Assembly: GCA_965116395.1 (NCBI GenBank)
Contig: OZ220684.1
Location: 1,116,001 to 1,180,000, forward strand
From: Bin5 sp965116395
GTDB lineage: Bacteria > Chloroflexota > Anaerolineae > Caldilineales > Caldilineaceae
Direction: 5' to 3'
Length of the DNA stretch: 64,000 bases
Positions 25,236-34,674 of this stretch are shown here, in pieces. Within the stretch, counting starts at the first letter, position 1; each line of letters starts with the position of its first letter. Below the pieces are notes generated by a model. That model saw only the letters and a list, made by a program, of their open reading frames with translations. It was not told the origin of the DNA and made no database searches. A program made the position numbers and the translations under genes.

Positions 25236-26873
25236 ATGCAATCGCCACATGGTGTTACGGCTTCGGCTTTTCGGCCGTCGGTGATGGGCAGGAACGGGAT
25301 GGTTACATCAGGGCAGGCTCTTGCTTCGCAGGCGGGAATACAGGCGCTGATGGCCGGCGGCAATGCTGTGGACGCGGCGATTGCGACGGCGGCGGCGCTG
25401 GGCGTGGTTGAGCCGGCCGGTTCAGGTGTCGGCGGCGACGGTTTTATCCTGATCTATTGGGCGGAGACCGGGGAGGTCTCGGCTGTGAACGCGACAGGGC
25501 CCGCGCCCGGTGCGGCCACCCGCGAACGCTATCTCGCAGACGGCGGCATTCCTATGAAGGGGATCCGGAGCGTCTCGGTGCCGGGGTTGGTTGATGGTTG
25601 GCTGCTGGCGCATGAACGGTACGGGGCGCTGCCGCTGGAGGAGGTCTTCCGGCCGGCGATCTCGCTGTGTGAGGACGGCTTTCCGGTCAGCCATCTGCTG
25701 GCGAATGGCATGCAGGCGGAACAGGAGCGTTTCGCGGCCGACCCGTACACGCGGGCTATATATACCAACGATGGCGCGCCGATCTGCGCGGGCGGATTGC
25801 TGCGTAATCGCGACCTTGGCACGACGTTGGGCAAGATCGCGCAGGATGGACGCAAGACACTATACGAGGGCGAGCTCGCCAGAGCGATAGTAGAATTCAG
25901 CCGCGCCCGCGACGGCTTGCTCACTGAAGAGGACCTTGGCAACTACCACGCGCACTGGGCGGAGCCGATCCACGTTAACTATCGCGGCTACGAGGTCTAC
26001 GAGATGCCGCCCAATTCGAGCGGGCATATTTTGCTGCAGGAGTTGAATGTTGTAGAGCTGTTCGATCTGCAGAGCATGGGCTGCAATACGGCCGAAAGCA
26101 TCCACCTGATGGTGGAGGCCAAGAAGCTTGCTTTCGCGGATCGCGAAGCTTACATGGCGGACCCGGAATGGGTCGATATCCCGCTGGAGGGGATGCTGTC
26201 CAAGTCGTATGCTGCGAAACAGGCCGAGCGCATCGACTTGAAGCGGGCGGCCTTCGATGTCCCGGCGGGCGGGCCGGAAGCGCACGAAGACACTACCTGC
26301 TTCTGTACCGGGGACCGGGACGGAAATCTGGTCTGCATACTACAGAGCATCCAATCGGGCTTTGGTTCGAGCCTGATCGCGGGCGAGACCGGCATCCTGC
26401 TGAACAACCGTATGACCTACTGGCATCTGGAAGAGGGGCATGCGAACTGCCTCATGCCGGGCAAGCGGGTGCGTCATACGATGAATCCCGTCATCATAAC
26501 CAAGGATGGCAAGCCACTGATTACTTGTGGGACGCCGGGCGCGGATACGCAGGTGCAGACGAACCTGCAACTGGTTACGCATATGCTTGATTTTGGCATG
26601 ACGCCGCAGGAGGCGGTCGCCGCGCCGCGCTGGCGCAGCTTGCAGCACCCGATGGAATCGACGATCCCGCATGTCAGCTCCAACAACTTGCAGGTGGAAG
26701 ATCGTTTTGCGGACGCTGTACGGGAGGGGTTGGCGGCAAGGGGGCACGAGCTTGAACTGGTGGGCGATTGGGGCGGCCCGGGCAGCGCGCAGGCGATTAT
26801 GGTGCATCCGGAGTCGGGCGCGCTAATTGGCGGATCCGACCCGCGGCGGGATGGGTATGCGGTCGGTTATTGA
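25236..26873 (+). CDS. Gamma-glutamyltransferase family protein 2
   Basis: A 545-residue GGT-family protein with GGAGGTGGGG before the ATG. Family landmarks are GGNAVDAAIATAAALGVVEP, GSGVGGDGFILIY and the processing site HEDTTCFCTGDRDGN, with the nucleophile Thr at about residue 353. The C-terminal region has CGTPGADTQVQTNLQ. The residues after the nucleophile (TTCFC) differ from the TTHAD of the upstream copy, suggesting a different acyl substrate. No signal peptide is visible. It lies 90 bases after the first copy, separated by the heptad array. Confidence 0.92.
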   Translation: MQSPHGVTASAFRPSVMGRNGMVTSGQALASQAGIQALMAGGNAVDAAIATAAALGVVEPAGSGVGGDGFILIYWAETGEVSAVNATGPAPGAATRERYLADGGIPMKGIRSVSVPGLVDGWLLAHERYGALPLEEVFRPAISLCEDGFPVSHLLANGMQAEQERFAADPYTRAIYTNDGAPICAGGLLRNRDLGTTLGKIAQDGRKTLYEGELARAIVEFSRARDGLLTEEDLGNYHAHWAEPIHVNYRGYEVYEMPPNSSGHILLQELNVVELFDLQSMGCNTAESIHLMVEAKKLAFADREAYMADPEWVDIPLEGMLSKSYAAKQAERIDLKRAAFDVPAGGPEAHEDTTCFCTGDRDGNLVCILQSIQSGFGSSLIAGETGILLNNRMTYWHLEEGHANCLMPGKRVRHTMNPVIITKDGKPLITCGTPGADTQVQTNLQLVTHMLDFGMTPQEAVAAPRWRSLQHPMESTIPHVSSNNLQVEDRFADAVREGLAARGHELELVGDWGGPGSAQAIMVHPESGALIGGSDPRRDGYAVGY

Positions 26874-26933
26874 TGGCACAGGGTGTGTCGACGCTGCGTG
26901 GAATGCAATTCTCTGACTAAAGGATATGGTTTG

Positions 26934-28327
26934 ATGTCTTCTCCCAACATTCTGTTTTTGATGACCGACCAAATGCAAGGTCGCGTATTGGAGCCGGACA
27001 ATCCGTGCCAGACGCCCAATCTGGACAGGCTGGCGGCCAGAGGTGTGCGATTCCGCAGGGCTTATACGCCGAACGCGGTCTGCTCGCCGGCGCGAGCCAG
27101 TCTGATGACCGGGTTGCTGCCGCATAATCACGGTGTGCTGTATGTTGTGCATACGGTTGACGACGATCAGGCGGTGCTGAGGACGCAACATCCGCACTGG
27201 GCGGAGCGGCTGACGGAGGCCGGTTACCGGACGGGATACTTCGGCAAGTGGCATGTGGAGCGTTCGAACGAACTGACCCAGTTTGGCTGGCAGCAACAGG
27301 GAGAATTGGGCGGCTACCGCGACGGGAGCGACATCAACTTCTCGATGGAGCGCTATTTGGACAGCCCGCCCGGATATGAGCCGAACCGCTTTTACGGGGT
27401 CTGTGATCTGCCAGCCAGCGAGCGCGGCATGGGCAAGAAGACGGACGCGGCACTGGGCTTTCTCGACACGGCTTTGGAGGAGGACGCACCCTGGTGTTGC
27501 TTTGTCAGCTTCACCGAACCGCATGACCCCTTTTATTGCCACGAGGACGCGTTCGCGCAGTATGATGTGGACTCGATACCGCTGCAGCCGAACGTCCACA
27601 ACGACTTGAGCGGCCAGCCGAATCTGTATAAGAGGTCGGCGCAGGTTTGGAGCGACTGGACGGACCGGGAACATCGCGAGGCTGCGGCCTGCTACTACGC
27701 TTCGATCAGCGAAATCGACGAGCAGTTTGGACGTTTGCTGGAGCGGGTGGAGAGGGCGGGCAGCTGGATAACACGATCGTGGTGCTGACATCGGATCATG
27801 GGGATTTTCTGGGCGCGCACGGGCTGTATTGCAAGAATATCGGCGCGTTTGAAGAGGCGTACAACATCCCCATGGTTGTGGCTGGGCCGGGGGTAGCCGA
27901 AGCTGAGGTGAGCGACGCGCGCGTGGGGTTGCAGGACGTTGGCCAGACGCTGCTGGAGCTGGTCGGGGCGGAGGCGCTGGGCCAGATCGACGGCCGCTCT
28001 TTTGCGCCGGTGCTGGCCAGCCCGCATGAGACATCAGGCTACCAGCAGGGTTTTGCCGAATATTTCGGCGGGCGATATATTATCAGCCAGCGGCTGCTTT
28101 GGGACGGGGACTGGAAATTGGTCCACAATGGCTTCGATTACGATGAGCTTTACAGCCTGGCCGACGATCCTTTCGAGATGAGTAATCTGGCGCATGATCC
28201 GGCTTATGCCGAGAGATTGGGAGCGATGACGCGTCAGATGTGGGAGATCGTTGTTGAATCGGGGGATCACAGTCTCTTCAACACACATTATCCGTCGATG
28301 CGGATGGCGGCTGCAGGACCGGGGTAG
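26934..28327 (+). pseudogene. Sulfatase gene with a single-base frameshift
   Basis: A type I sulfatase of about 464 codons in two frames. The first frame, from the ATG at 26934, encodes NILFLMTDQMQGR with metal ligands, the formylglycine signature CSPAR (C50), GYFGKWHVERS and FVSFTEPHDPF. The second, entered near 27758-27760, continues with TIVVLTSDHGDFLGAHG (second metal site) and the C-terminal domain. One missing G in GCGGGCAGCTGG explains the break: restoring it gives AGQLDNTIVV in one frame. Either this is a genuine inactivating mutation or an assembly error. All catalytic residues are otherwise present. Confidence 0.85.
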
Positions 28328-28360
28328 TTTTGAGTTTTCAGTTTTTAGTTTTCAGTAACT
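28326..28360. repeat. Heptameric tandem repeat after the sulfatase
   Basis: Units AGTTTTG, AGTTTTC, AGTTTTT, AGTTTTC, AGTAACT follow each other at the sulfatase stop codon. Confidence 0.75.
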
Positions 28361-28432
28361 GCGGCGTTCGTTGGCGCTCGCTGATGCTGAGGTTTGTCGT
28401 TCAGAACAATGGGAGAGAAGGTAAGAGTCAAT

Positions 28433-29196
28433 ATGAACCAACCACTGGCTGATGAGCAGGTAGATTTTTTTCGAGACAACGGTTACTTGGTCCTGCCTAA
28501 GGTGCTGGATCCGGAGTTGATGGCGCAGACGCGGGACGCGTGGTGGGATGTGGCGCCGCCGGAGCTGAAGCGGGACGATCCGGAGACGTGGGTGGGCGCG
28601 TTCGCTGACTCGCGTTATACATTTAAGTACCGCGACCGCAGTTTCGAGCGCTGGATGATCGATCTCCTTTACGGCAATCCAGAGTTGCAAGCGGTCGCAA
28701 AGCAGCTACTCGGGCCGGAATTGAAGGTCCCAGAGCGAATTCGCGGCATCTACTGCGTTTTCCCGGATACGGACAAGCAGCCGCGGCCGGCACACTTTCA
28801 CGTTGACGCGCACGCATTTAATTTGGGTGTGGTGGGCTACGTTGACGACGTCCCTCCGGACGGCGGCGGGTTCACGTCTGGCCCGGCAGCCACAAGCATT
28901 TCTATCATAGGTTCAAGACAGCCTACACTTTCAACCCGCTGGAAGAGAACAAGGAGGTCCGGGACACGGAGGCCTGGCAGGCGGTGCAGCAGATCGACCC
29001 GGTTCACACGTACGGTTCTGCCGGCGATGTGGTGCTGTGGCACCATCGCATGGGGCACGGGGCGGGCCATAACCGGTCGAGCCAGGTGCGACAGGCGGTA
29101 CTGTACGACTTCTGCCGGGCCGATCTCGATACTGTTCAGGACGAGCCGCCGCCGGATGACATGTGGCGGGACTGGCCTGGAATCAACGGAGGGTAG
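28433..29196 (+). pseudogene. Phytanoyl-CoA dioxygenase (PhyH)-family gene with a frameshift
   Basis: A Fe(II)/2-oxoglutarate-dependent oxygenase of about 254 codons. The first frame, from 28433, has LADEQVDFFRDNGYLVLPKV and the metal-binding HVD (H123, D125). After PPDGGGFT the frame is lost near 28876. A missing G would restore VWPGSHKHFYHRF and lead into the second frame with QQIDPVHTYGSAGDVVLWHH, the distal metal His and the 2-oxoglutarate-binding Arg region RQAVLYDF. Family members hydroxylate small carbon chains or halogenate. The single-base loss resembles those in the neighbours at 27758 and 31274. Confidence 0.85.
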
Positions 29197-29208
29197 TGCC
29201 GAATCGCC

Positions 29209-30345
29209 ATGAAGATCACGGACATTAAGACATATTTGATGCATGCCGGTGTGCCGGGAGGCGGCTGGACGAAGCGCAACTGGCTGTTCGTCAAAGTTTT
29301 CACCGATGAAGGCATTTATGGCGTCGGCGAGGCGTCGGGGTGGCCCCGGGTCGTAGAGACCGCTATCCAGGATCTGCGCGAAGTTCTCATCGGCGAGGAT
29401 CCATTTCTGATCGAACGCATCTGGCAGAAGATGTATCTGGCGATGATGGGGCACGGCATGACCGGAATCGTCGGCGGCGGCGCGCTGACCGGGATCGAGA
29501 TGGCGTTGTGGGACATCAAAGGGAAGGCGCTGGGCGTGCCGGTCTGGAATTTATTGGGGGGAAAGATCCGTGATCGAATCCGGCTTTATGCGCACGCGCA
29601 GACGGCGGAACGGGCACAGGAATTGGTGGAACGGGGATTCAGCGGCCTCAAGACGGGAGGCGTAGAGAACCCGATCGCCAAGATACGCACCTTGCGGGAA
29701 GCGGTCGGATCGGAGATCGACCTGATGGCCGACGTGCACGGCCCGCCCTGGTTCACTGTGCGGGACGCGATTCGGGTAGGACAGGCGCTGGAGGAGTTCG
29801 ACCTGCTGTTTTACGAGGATCCGGTGCCGCCTGAACACGTTGAGAATCTGGCCAAGGTTGCTCGGCATGTGAATCTGCCGATTGCGGCGGGAGAACGGCA
29901 TACACACATTTACGGTGTGCGGGAGTTGATCGAGCGGGAGATTGTGGATGTGATCCAGCCGGATACGGGACGGGCCGGCGGTCTGATGCAGATGAAGAAG
30001 ATGGCGGCAATGGCCGAAGCCCACGGGATCGGCTTTGCGCCGCATGACGGCTCTTTAGGGCCGGTGGCGGAGATGGCTGCGGTTCATCTGCTGGCCACTC
30101 TGCCCAACTTTCTGATTCTGGAACATTTGGAGGACGACGCGCCGCAGCGGTACGAGGTGATGCAGCCGCAGCCGGAGATCGTAGACGGTTCGATCGTGGT
30201 GCCGGATACGCCGGGACTGGGCGTAGATATCGTGGAAGATGCGATCGCCCTCTATCCGTCCACGGGCAATGTCGCTACCCCGCGGCAGGACGAATATGTC
30301 TACTTTCAGGCGAAGTACGGCCGGGCCAAATGGCTGGAGCAGTAG
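29209..30345 (+). CDS. Mandelate racemase/muconate-lactonizing enzyme family dehydratase
   Basis: A 378-residue enolase-superfamily enzyme beginning 12 bases after the PhyH gene. The N-terminal capping domain (MKITDIKTYLMHAGVPGGGW, GEASGWPRVVETAI) is followed by a TIM barrel with metal ligands in LMADVHGPP, FYEDPVPPE and AAGERHTH, then DVIQPDTGRAGG and a catalytic His-containing APHDGSLGPV. The layout is closest to galactonate/mannonate-type acid-sugar dehydratases. It presumably dehydrates a sugar acid to a 2-keto-3-deoxy product that the adjacent RraA-like aldolase could cleave. Confidence 0.9.
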   Translation: MKITDIKTYLMHAGVPGGGWTKRNWLFVKVFTDEGIYGVGEASGWPRVVETAIQDLREVLIGEDPFLIERIWQKMYLAMMGHGMTGIVGGGALTGIEMALWDIKGKALGVPVWNLLGGKIRDRIRLYAHAQTAERAQELVERGFSGLKTGGVENPIAKIRTLREAVGSEIDLMADVHGPPWFTVRDAIRVGQALEEFDLLFYEDPVPPEHVENLAKVARHVNLPIAAGERHTHIYGVRELIEREIVDVIQPDTGRAGGLMQMKKMAAMAEAHGIGFAPHDGSLGPVAEMAAVHLLATLPNFLILEHLEDDAPQRYEVMQPQPEIVDGSIVVPDTPGLGVDIVEDAIALYPSTGNVATPRQDEYVYFQAKYGRAKWLEQ

Positions 30346-30436
30346 GGGGGCGACAATCAGGTCTTGCTTTAGCGATGTGTACACCGGGCCAGATTCACGT
30401 TTTTGGACAGCTGACAGACAGACGAATTGGGGAAGA

Positions 30437-31168
30437 ATGACGACGAAATCAGTCCGAACACATGAGATTTCAGCGGACGCCAAGAAGAAGCTACGTTCGG
30501 TTTCGACCGCTACGCTTACGAGCCAACTGCAGAATCATGGCTTTCGCAACACATTTTTGGCCGGTCTGTACCCGCTGCGGCCCGACGTGCCCATGGTGGG
30601 TTACGCCTTCACATTGCGCTATATTCCAGCTCGCGAAGATCTGGCGGATGAACGCTATGACAATACCAGGAACGTGCAGCGAGTGGCAGTGGAGGCCGTG
30701 GGGCCGGAAGATGTGTTGATCATAGACGCGCGCGGCGACGTCAGCGCGGCCTCCTTCGGCCACATTCTGGGGACGCGCATCACCCAGCGCGGCGCGGCGG
30801 GCTTTGTCACCGACGGCGCGCTACGGGATACACCCTTCTTTCAAAGCCTGGAATTGCCGACATACATCCGAGCTGCTCACGCGACAACTTCGTTTGTGGC
30901 CCACCATCCGGTCGATATGCAGGTCCCTATCGGCTGCGCTGGTGTGGCGGTGACGCCGGGCGATGTGGTCGTTGGCGACGCCGAGGGCGTGGTGATCATA
31001 CCGGCCCACCTGGCGGAAGAGGTTGCCCACGGCGCGTACGAGCAGGAGATCAAGGAGGAGTTTTTCCAGGAGAAAGTGGCTGGCGGGGCCAGCATCATTG
31101 GGGTCTATCCGCCCAACGACGAGACGCTGGCTGCGTACGAGGAGTGGCGTCGGGCGAGGGGCATTTAG
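30437..31168 (+). CDS. RraA-like protein / 4-hydroxy-4-methyl-2-oxoglutarate aldolase family
   Basis: A 243-residue protein; the ATG at 30437 follows GGGGAAG, and upstream frame extension would overlap the dehydratase gene. RraA/HMG-aldolase fold motifs are STATLTSQLQNHG, VLIIDARGDVSAASFGHIL, GAAGFVTDGALRDTPFF (the G-X20-R-D metal-site region) and PGDVVVGDAEGVVIIPAHL. In catabolic operons these proteins act as class II pyruvate aldolases; true RraA inhibits RNase E. Position after an acid-sugar dehydratase supports the aldolase role. Confidence 0.9.
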   Translation: MTTKSVRTHEISADAKKKLRSVSTATLTSQLQNHGFRNTFLAGLYPLRPDVPMVGYAFTLRYIPAREDLADERYDNTRNVQRVAVEAVGPEDVLIIDARGDVSAASFGHILGTRITQRGAAGFVTDGALRDTPFFQSLELPTYIRAAHATTSFVAHHPVDMQVPIGCAGVAVTPGDVVVGDAEGVVIIPAHLAEEVAHGAYEQEIKEEFFQEKVAGGASIIGVYPPNDETLAAYEEWRRARGI

Positions 31169-31178
31169 CAAGCCGAAC

Positions 31179-32049
31179 ATGGCCCTTCCTCAACCCCACC
31201 AGATATTCAGCGGTTCGTTGCTGGAATCCCTGACGCCTGTAGAGATCACGATTCACATAGAGGTTGACCTGCCGGGGGGAGTCGCCCAAGGCGGATATCC
31301 TTCTCTTGAGACGGGAGGGGGAGGCGTGGAACGAGGCACAGCGGGCACGGCTCCCGGACGGCGTGCGAGACAATGCGGCGGGACACGTCCTGGTAGAGTT
31401 CAAATATACAGAGTCGGTGAATCCGAAGGCGCTCGCCCAGGCTATTGCTTACGATTATTTTTACAGACAGGGGCAGAAGTTACGCGAGGAGCAGGTTCAG
31501 ACCGTCATTGTGAGCGCCAGGACGCCGCGCAAAGAGCGGCTGGAGACGTGGGGATACGAGGAACTACAGAAGGGCGTCTTTCTCGGTCCTCCGCCTGTGT
31601 TAGATCGGGTGTGGTTACTGGTGTTAAATGATCTTCCAGCGGAGCCGCACAACGCTTATATTAAGCTCTTTGCCAGCAAGAAGAGGGAGCGGCAGGCGGC
31701 GTTTGCGGCGCTGGATGCGCCAACTTTGACAGAGTCGCCCAGTCTGCTGGCGTACATGTTTGGCTTGAGACAGATTTTTGGACCGGAAGGAGAGGGTGAG
31801 ATGGCGGAAAAATTGACCCCGGAAAAGGTAATGGAAATAGGAGAACAGGTGCGTCGTAAAGCACTTGAGGCTGCTACACTGGATGACTTCGATGAATCGC
31901 TGCGCCGGCGCATTCTTGAGGAGGCTTCCACTGAAGAAAGACTGGTGGGACTGACTAACATGGAGCGCCGAGCACTACTACGATTGTTGCAAGAGGAGAT
32001 GGGGGCTGACCCGAGCGCAGCGGAAAACGGGGAAAGTGAAACTACATAG
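31179..32049 (+). pseudogene. PD-(D/E)XK nuclease-like protein gene with a G-run frameshift
   Basis: The ATG at 31179 starts MALPQPHQIFSGSLLESLTP and ITIHIEVDLPG, then the frame slips in six Gs at 31274-31279. Removing one G continues into ESPKADILLLRREG and HVLVEFKYTESVNPKALAQA, which hold the acidic and lysine residues of a PD-(D/E)XK core. The C-terminus (from about residue 205) is a charged helical segment (KLTPEKVMEIGEQVRRKALE, ASTEERLVGL) like those in Rpn/DUF4351-related transposase-like nucleases. The restored product is about 289 residues. Function is unknown; it may be a mobile-element or defence-associated nuclease. Confidence 0.65.
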
Positions 32050-32286
32050 TCCCCTTAGTGCAATCGCAGAGCGGAGCGTTGATTTACAGGAAGTTTGTCG
32101 AAAACGGCGACCTAACAGCGCGTGCTCCAAATCCTGCTGAAGGTTTGCCAGTTGCAGGTTCACTCAAGGCGCCGCTCGTGCACGGCGTCTAACCTGACTC
32201 TTTGCTGACGGCTCCAGTCGCGGCAAAATGATTCCGGATCGCAGCCGGAGCCATATGCCGAGAATTACCTTAGTGGGCCGGAGGCG

Positions 32287-32643
32287 CTAATTCCCTCGCA
32301 GCCCGCGCAGTTCCGCCTCAAGTTCTCGAATCCTGGACAGATTCGTGTGATGCCTTCCCCGGCCAAGATAGTTCTCGACGACATTGGCCGCAATCGCGAT
32401 TACCATAACCACGATTACGTTGTTGAATAGTGCCCTACGCTGCTCCTGATCGGCTGTAAAGGAGGAGACTACGGTTTCATCCACCAGATCGCTTTCTTCG
32501 ACGAGTTCGTCAAGCATCACAATAAGCCCAGTCGAACTTGTAAGGAGCTTTGGTCCCTCAAATACCAACTGGCCCAGGGCGTACAACATCGCCACTATCG
32601 TAATGATATTAAAGACCACGGGCTGCAACAGGTTGCCTTTCAT
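32287..32643 (-). CDS. Small two-helix membrane protein A (paralogous pair)
   Basis: A 118-residue protein with AAGGAGG before its ATG. Helix 1 is at about 8-28 (VVFNIITIVAMLYALGQLVF) and helix 2 at about 72-92 (NNVIVVMVIAIAANVVENYL), followed by GRGRHHTNLSRIRELEAEL, a basic and coiled-coil tail. The loop between is acidic. It is about half identical to the protein at 33257-33613, including its leader CTCCTTGTCCAG, so the two arose by duplication. I recognise no named family. Topology suggests a small membrane anchor or oligomeric sensor. Confidence 0.75.
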   Translation of the reverse strand: MKGNLLQPVVFNIITIVAMLYALGQLVFEGPKLLTSSTGLIVMLDELVEESDLVDETVVSSFTADQEQRRALFNNVIVVMVIAIAANVVENYLGRGRHHTNLSRIRELEAELRGLRGN

Positions 32644-33256
32644 TTTTTATCCTCCTTGTCCAGGCGCTGCGATTGAACTTCACGTTGCAGAGTAAGACAT
32701 GTAACTGACGCATGACAACATACAAGTGCTTCGCGCCGGTTACACGTACCACCATAACCGCTGTTACCCAGGATCGAAAGCCAGTTTCACGGGTCCCCGG
32801 GAATTTGCGTTCGCAGTAAATTGATGAACAGGTGGGAATGCAGGGAGTAAAAGGTCTTGTTGGGCAGGAGGGTGAGGGTCTTCACTGACGGCCCAAGATG
32901 GCAATCGGAATCGAGCTATAGACGCGAGCCTCGCGGGTAGAAATATGAAGAAGCCGGGCGTCTGTCCTCCCAACCACGAAATGCGAGCCGCGTTTGGGGA
33001 GTGGTGTCGTAAGAGAAGCAGTTAGGAAACTGGCTTCTAACAAGGTACTTTCCCGGACTGGATCGAGTGTCCAGGGCCTCGGTGCAGAAGGTTTGGCAGC
33101 TGCGCCGACGCTTCTTCGGATATACGTCCGCCGCGGGTAATCCGAGACTTAGTTGGCTACTCCAGTGTTACGCCTATGTTCGTCCCATTTTCCGCGAAAA
33201 AGTCAGGCTTGCGGCCAGCGCCAGGTTTCAAGGGCTGACCAACGGTGTACGATGCG
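32644..33256. other. 613-bp intergenic region between the paralogous membrane-protein genes
   Basis: Short open frames occur but none has a ribosome site or recognisable protein. Nothing further is supported, apart from the duplicated leader next to each membrane-protein gene. Confidence 0.4.
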
Positions 33257-33613
33257 CTAATCCCCTCGAAGAACTCGCAGTTCAGTCTCCAGTTCGCGAA
33301 TCCTGGTGATATTGGTGAAATGCCTTCCTCTGCCAAGATAGTTGGCGACGACATTGGCCAGAATTGCGACGACCATGGTTACGACCAGGTAGTTGGCAAG
33401 CCGAGTGCGCTGGTCGCGGTCGGCCGAGAGGACTGAGATTATGGAGTCGTCCTCCAGGGAGCCATCTTCGGCGAACTCTTCAAGTATCTGGATAGCCTCA
33501 GAGGCTCTGGTTAAGCGTCCCGATTCCCCTACCATAATCTGGAATAGGGAAAACAACATCGCTGCAATTGTGATGATATTGAAAACAACGGGTTGGAGCA
33601 ATGTGCCATTCAC
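33257..33613 (-). CDS. Small two-helix membrane protein B (paralogous pair)
   Basis: A 118-residue paralogue of the protein at 32287-32643 with the same architecture: helix 1 at about 8-28 (VVFNIITIAAMLFSLFQIMV), acidic loop, helix 2 at about 72-92 (YLVVTMVVAILANVVANYL), then GRGRHFTNITRIRELETEL. AAGGAGGATC precedes the ATG. The conserved parts are the helices and the tail, and the loop differs, so membrane insertion and the tail are likely the functional parts. Confidence 0.75.
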   Translation of the reverse strand: MNGTLLQPVVFNIITIAAMLFSLFQIMVGESGRLTRASEAIQILEEFAEDGSLEDDSIISVLSADRDQRTRLANYLVVTMVVAILANVVANYLGRGRHFTNITRIRELETELRVLRGD

Positions 33614-33764
33614 TCTTGATCCTCCTTGTCCAGATGCTGATGTTTGCCTTTACCTTACTACGAAGTCGGGGAAATGCATTGAAATTGTATCATCTGAATA
33701 TGGCAGCGTGTTCAGCGGCGAGACTTTTGCGTAGCGTCGGCCTTCCTGACCAGATAAAAATTAC

Positions 33765-33793
33765 ACAGTGAATGTGTAATTTTCTCATTGTTC
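33765..33793 (-). terminator. Probable intrinsic terminator of rdgB
   Basis: AAAATTACACA (33767-33777) and TGTGTAATTTT (33783-33793) form an 11-bp stem with a 5-base loop about 70 bases after the rdgB stop codon. On the minus strand the stem is followed by a run of Ts. The stem is AT-rich, so termination strength is uncertain. Confidence 0.55.
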
Positions 33794-33861
33794 GGGAGCT
33801 CAATTCTACAAGAGTAAGGGCGACGGATCGTCCTTTCAGGAGCTGAACAGAGAGCATGTTT

Positions 33862-34461
33862 TTATGCGTTCAGCATGTTGGTCAGCAACACTTTCGCATT
33901 TCCTGATGCGCGCCCGCGATGGCTGATTCTGTTCTTGATCGAGGTTGGCAGCTCTGCCAGCGTTCGACCTTTGTCGGGCACGAAGAAGACGGGATCGTAG
34001 CCAAAGCCGTTTGATCCCCGCGGCGCGGCGGTGATAGTTCCTTCCAAAGTTCCTGTGCAGGTTTGGGCTTCGGCGGCCGGCCGTGCGATGGCAACGACAC
34101 ATTGGAAGCGGGCCGTCCATGGGCGGGGATGCGACTGCAGTTCCCGTAGCAGCTTCTGATATCTATCCAGATCGGTTGCTGCGGGGCCGGCATAGCGGGC
34201 GGAATGAACACCGGGCGCTCCCTGCAGCGCGTCCACTTCGAGGCCGCTGTCGTCGGCCCATGTCCACAGACCGGTCAGGTTGGCGTAATGCTGCGCTTTG
34301 AGCGCTGCATTGGCGGCGAAGGAGTTCTCCGTCTCGGCGACCTCCTCGCGGACGCCGATTTCCTCCAGATAGGTGAGTGCCAGCGGAAGGTCGGCCAGGA
34401 GATTGCGGTACTCGAGGAGTTTGCCCTGATTGTGGGTCGCAACTAGCAGCCTTCGATTCAT
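33862..34461 (-). CDS. rdgB: Non-canonical purine NTP pyrophosphatase (RdgB/HAM1)
   Basis: A 199-residue house-cleaning pyrophosphatase that removes dITP, XTP and similar from the nucleotide pool. Family motifs are all present: LLVATHNQGKLLEYR (residues 5-19), ENSFAANAALKAQ, WTWADDSGLEVDAL with the catalytic Asp, GAPGVHSARYAG, and GSNGFGYDPVFFVP. Length is normal. It is transcribed divergently from prs, with about 210 bases between them. Confidence 0.95.
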   Translation of the reverse strand: MNRRLLVATHNQGKLLEYRNLLADLPLALTYLEEIGVREEVAETENSFAANAALKAQHYANLTGLWTWADDSGLEVDALQGAPGVHSARYAGPAATDLDRYQKLLRELQSHPRPWTARFQCVVAIARPAAEAQTCTGTLEGTITAAPRGSNGFGYDPVFFVPDKGRTLAELPTSIKNRISHRGRASGNAKVLLTNMLNA

Positions 34462-34581
34462 TGTAATTCCTTCCAGAAAACGGGTTCGTTCAGCCTACCC
34501 TGTCGTTTTTCCACTACGATAACGTCCACACAATCACATATATCACAACAGTGCCAGTTTGGATAGCGGAGGGTCTCTCTC

Positions 34582-34610
34582 TTGCCATATCGCCGGTATG
34601 GGGCTATCAT
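34582..34610 (+). promoter_or_regulatory. Probable sigma70 promoter of prs
   Basis: TTGCCA (34582-34587), 17-base spacer, TATCAT (34605-34610), about 65 bases upstream of the prs start codon. Confidence 0.5.
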
Positions 34611-34674
34611 ACGGGCGGTCGGCAGAGGCTCCTTCAAGCGACTTCTCAGCACCCCAAGACAGGAGAGAGTGGTA

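Noticed and set aside
31274..31279. Programmed ribosomal frameshift in the nuclease-like gene
   Set aside because: There is no slippery heptamer with a clear downstream stimulator, and two neighbours break the same way, so error or decay is likelier.
33067..33309. 80-residue plus-strand frame upstream of a membrane-protein gene
   Set aside because: No ribosome site, no family, and it overlaps the antisense of a supported gene.
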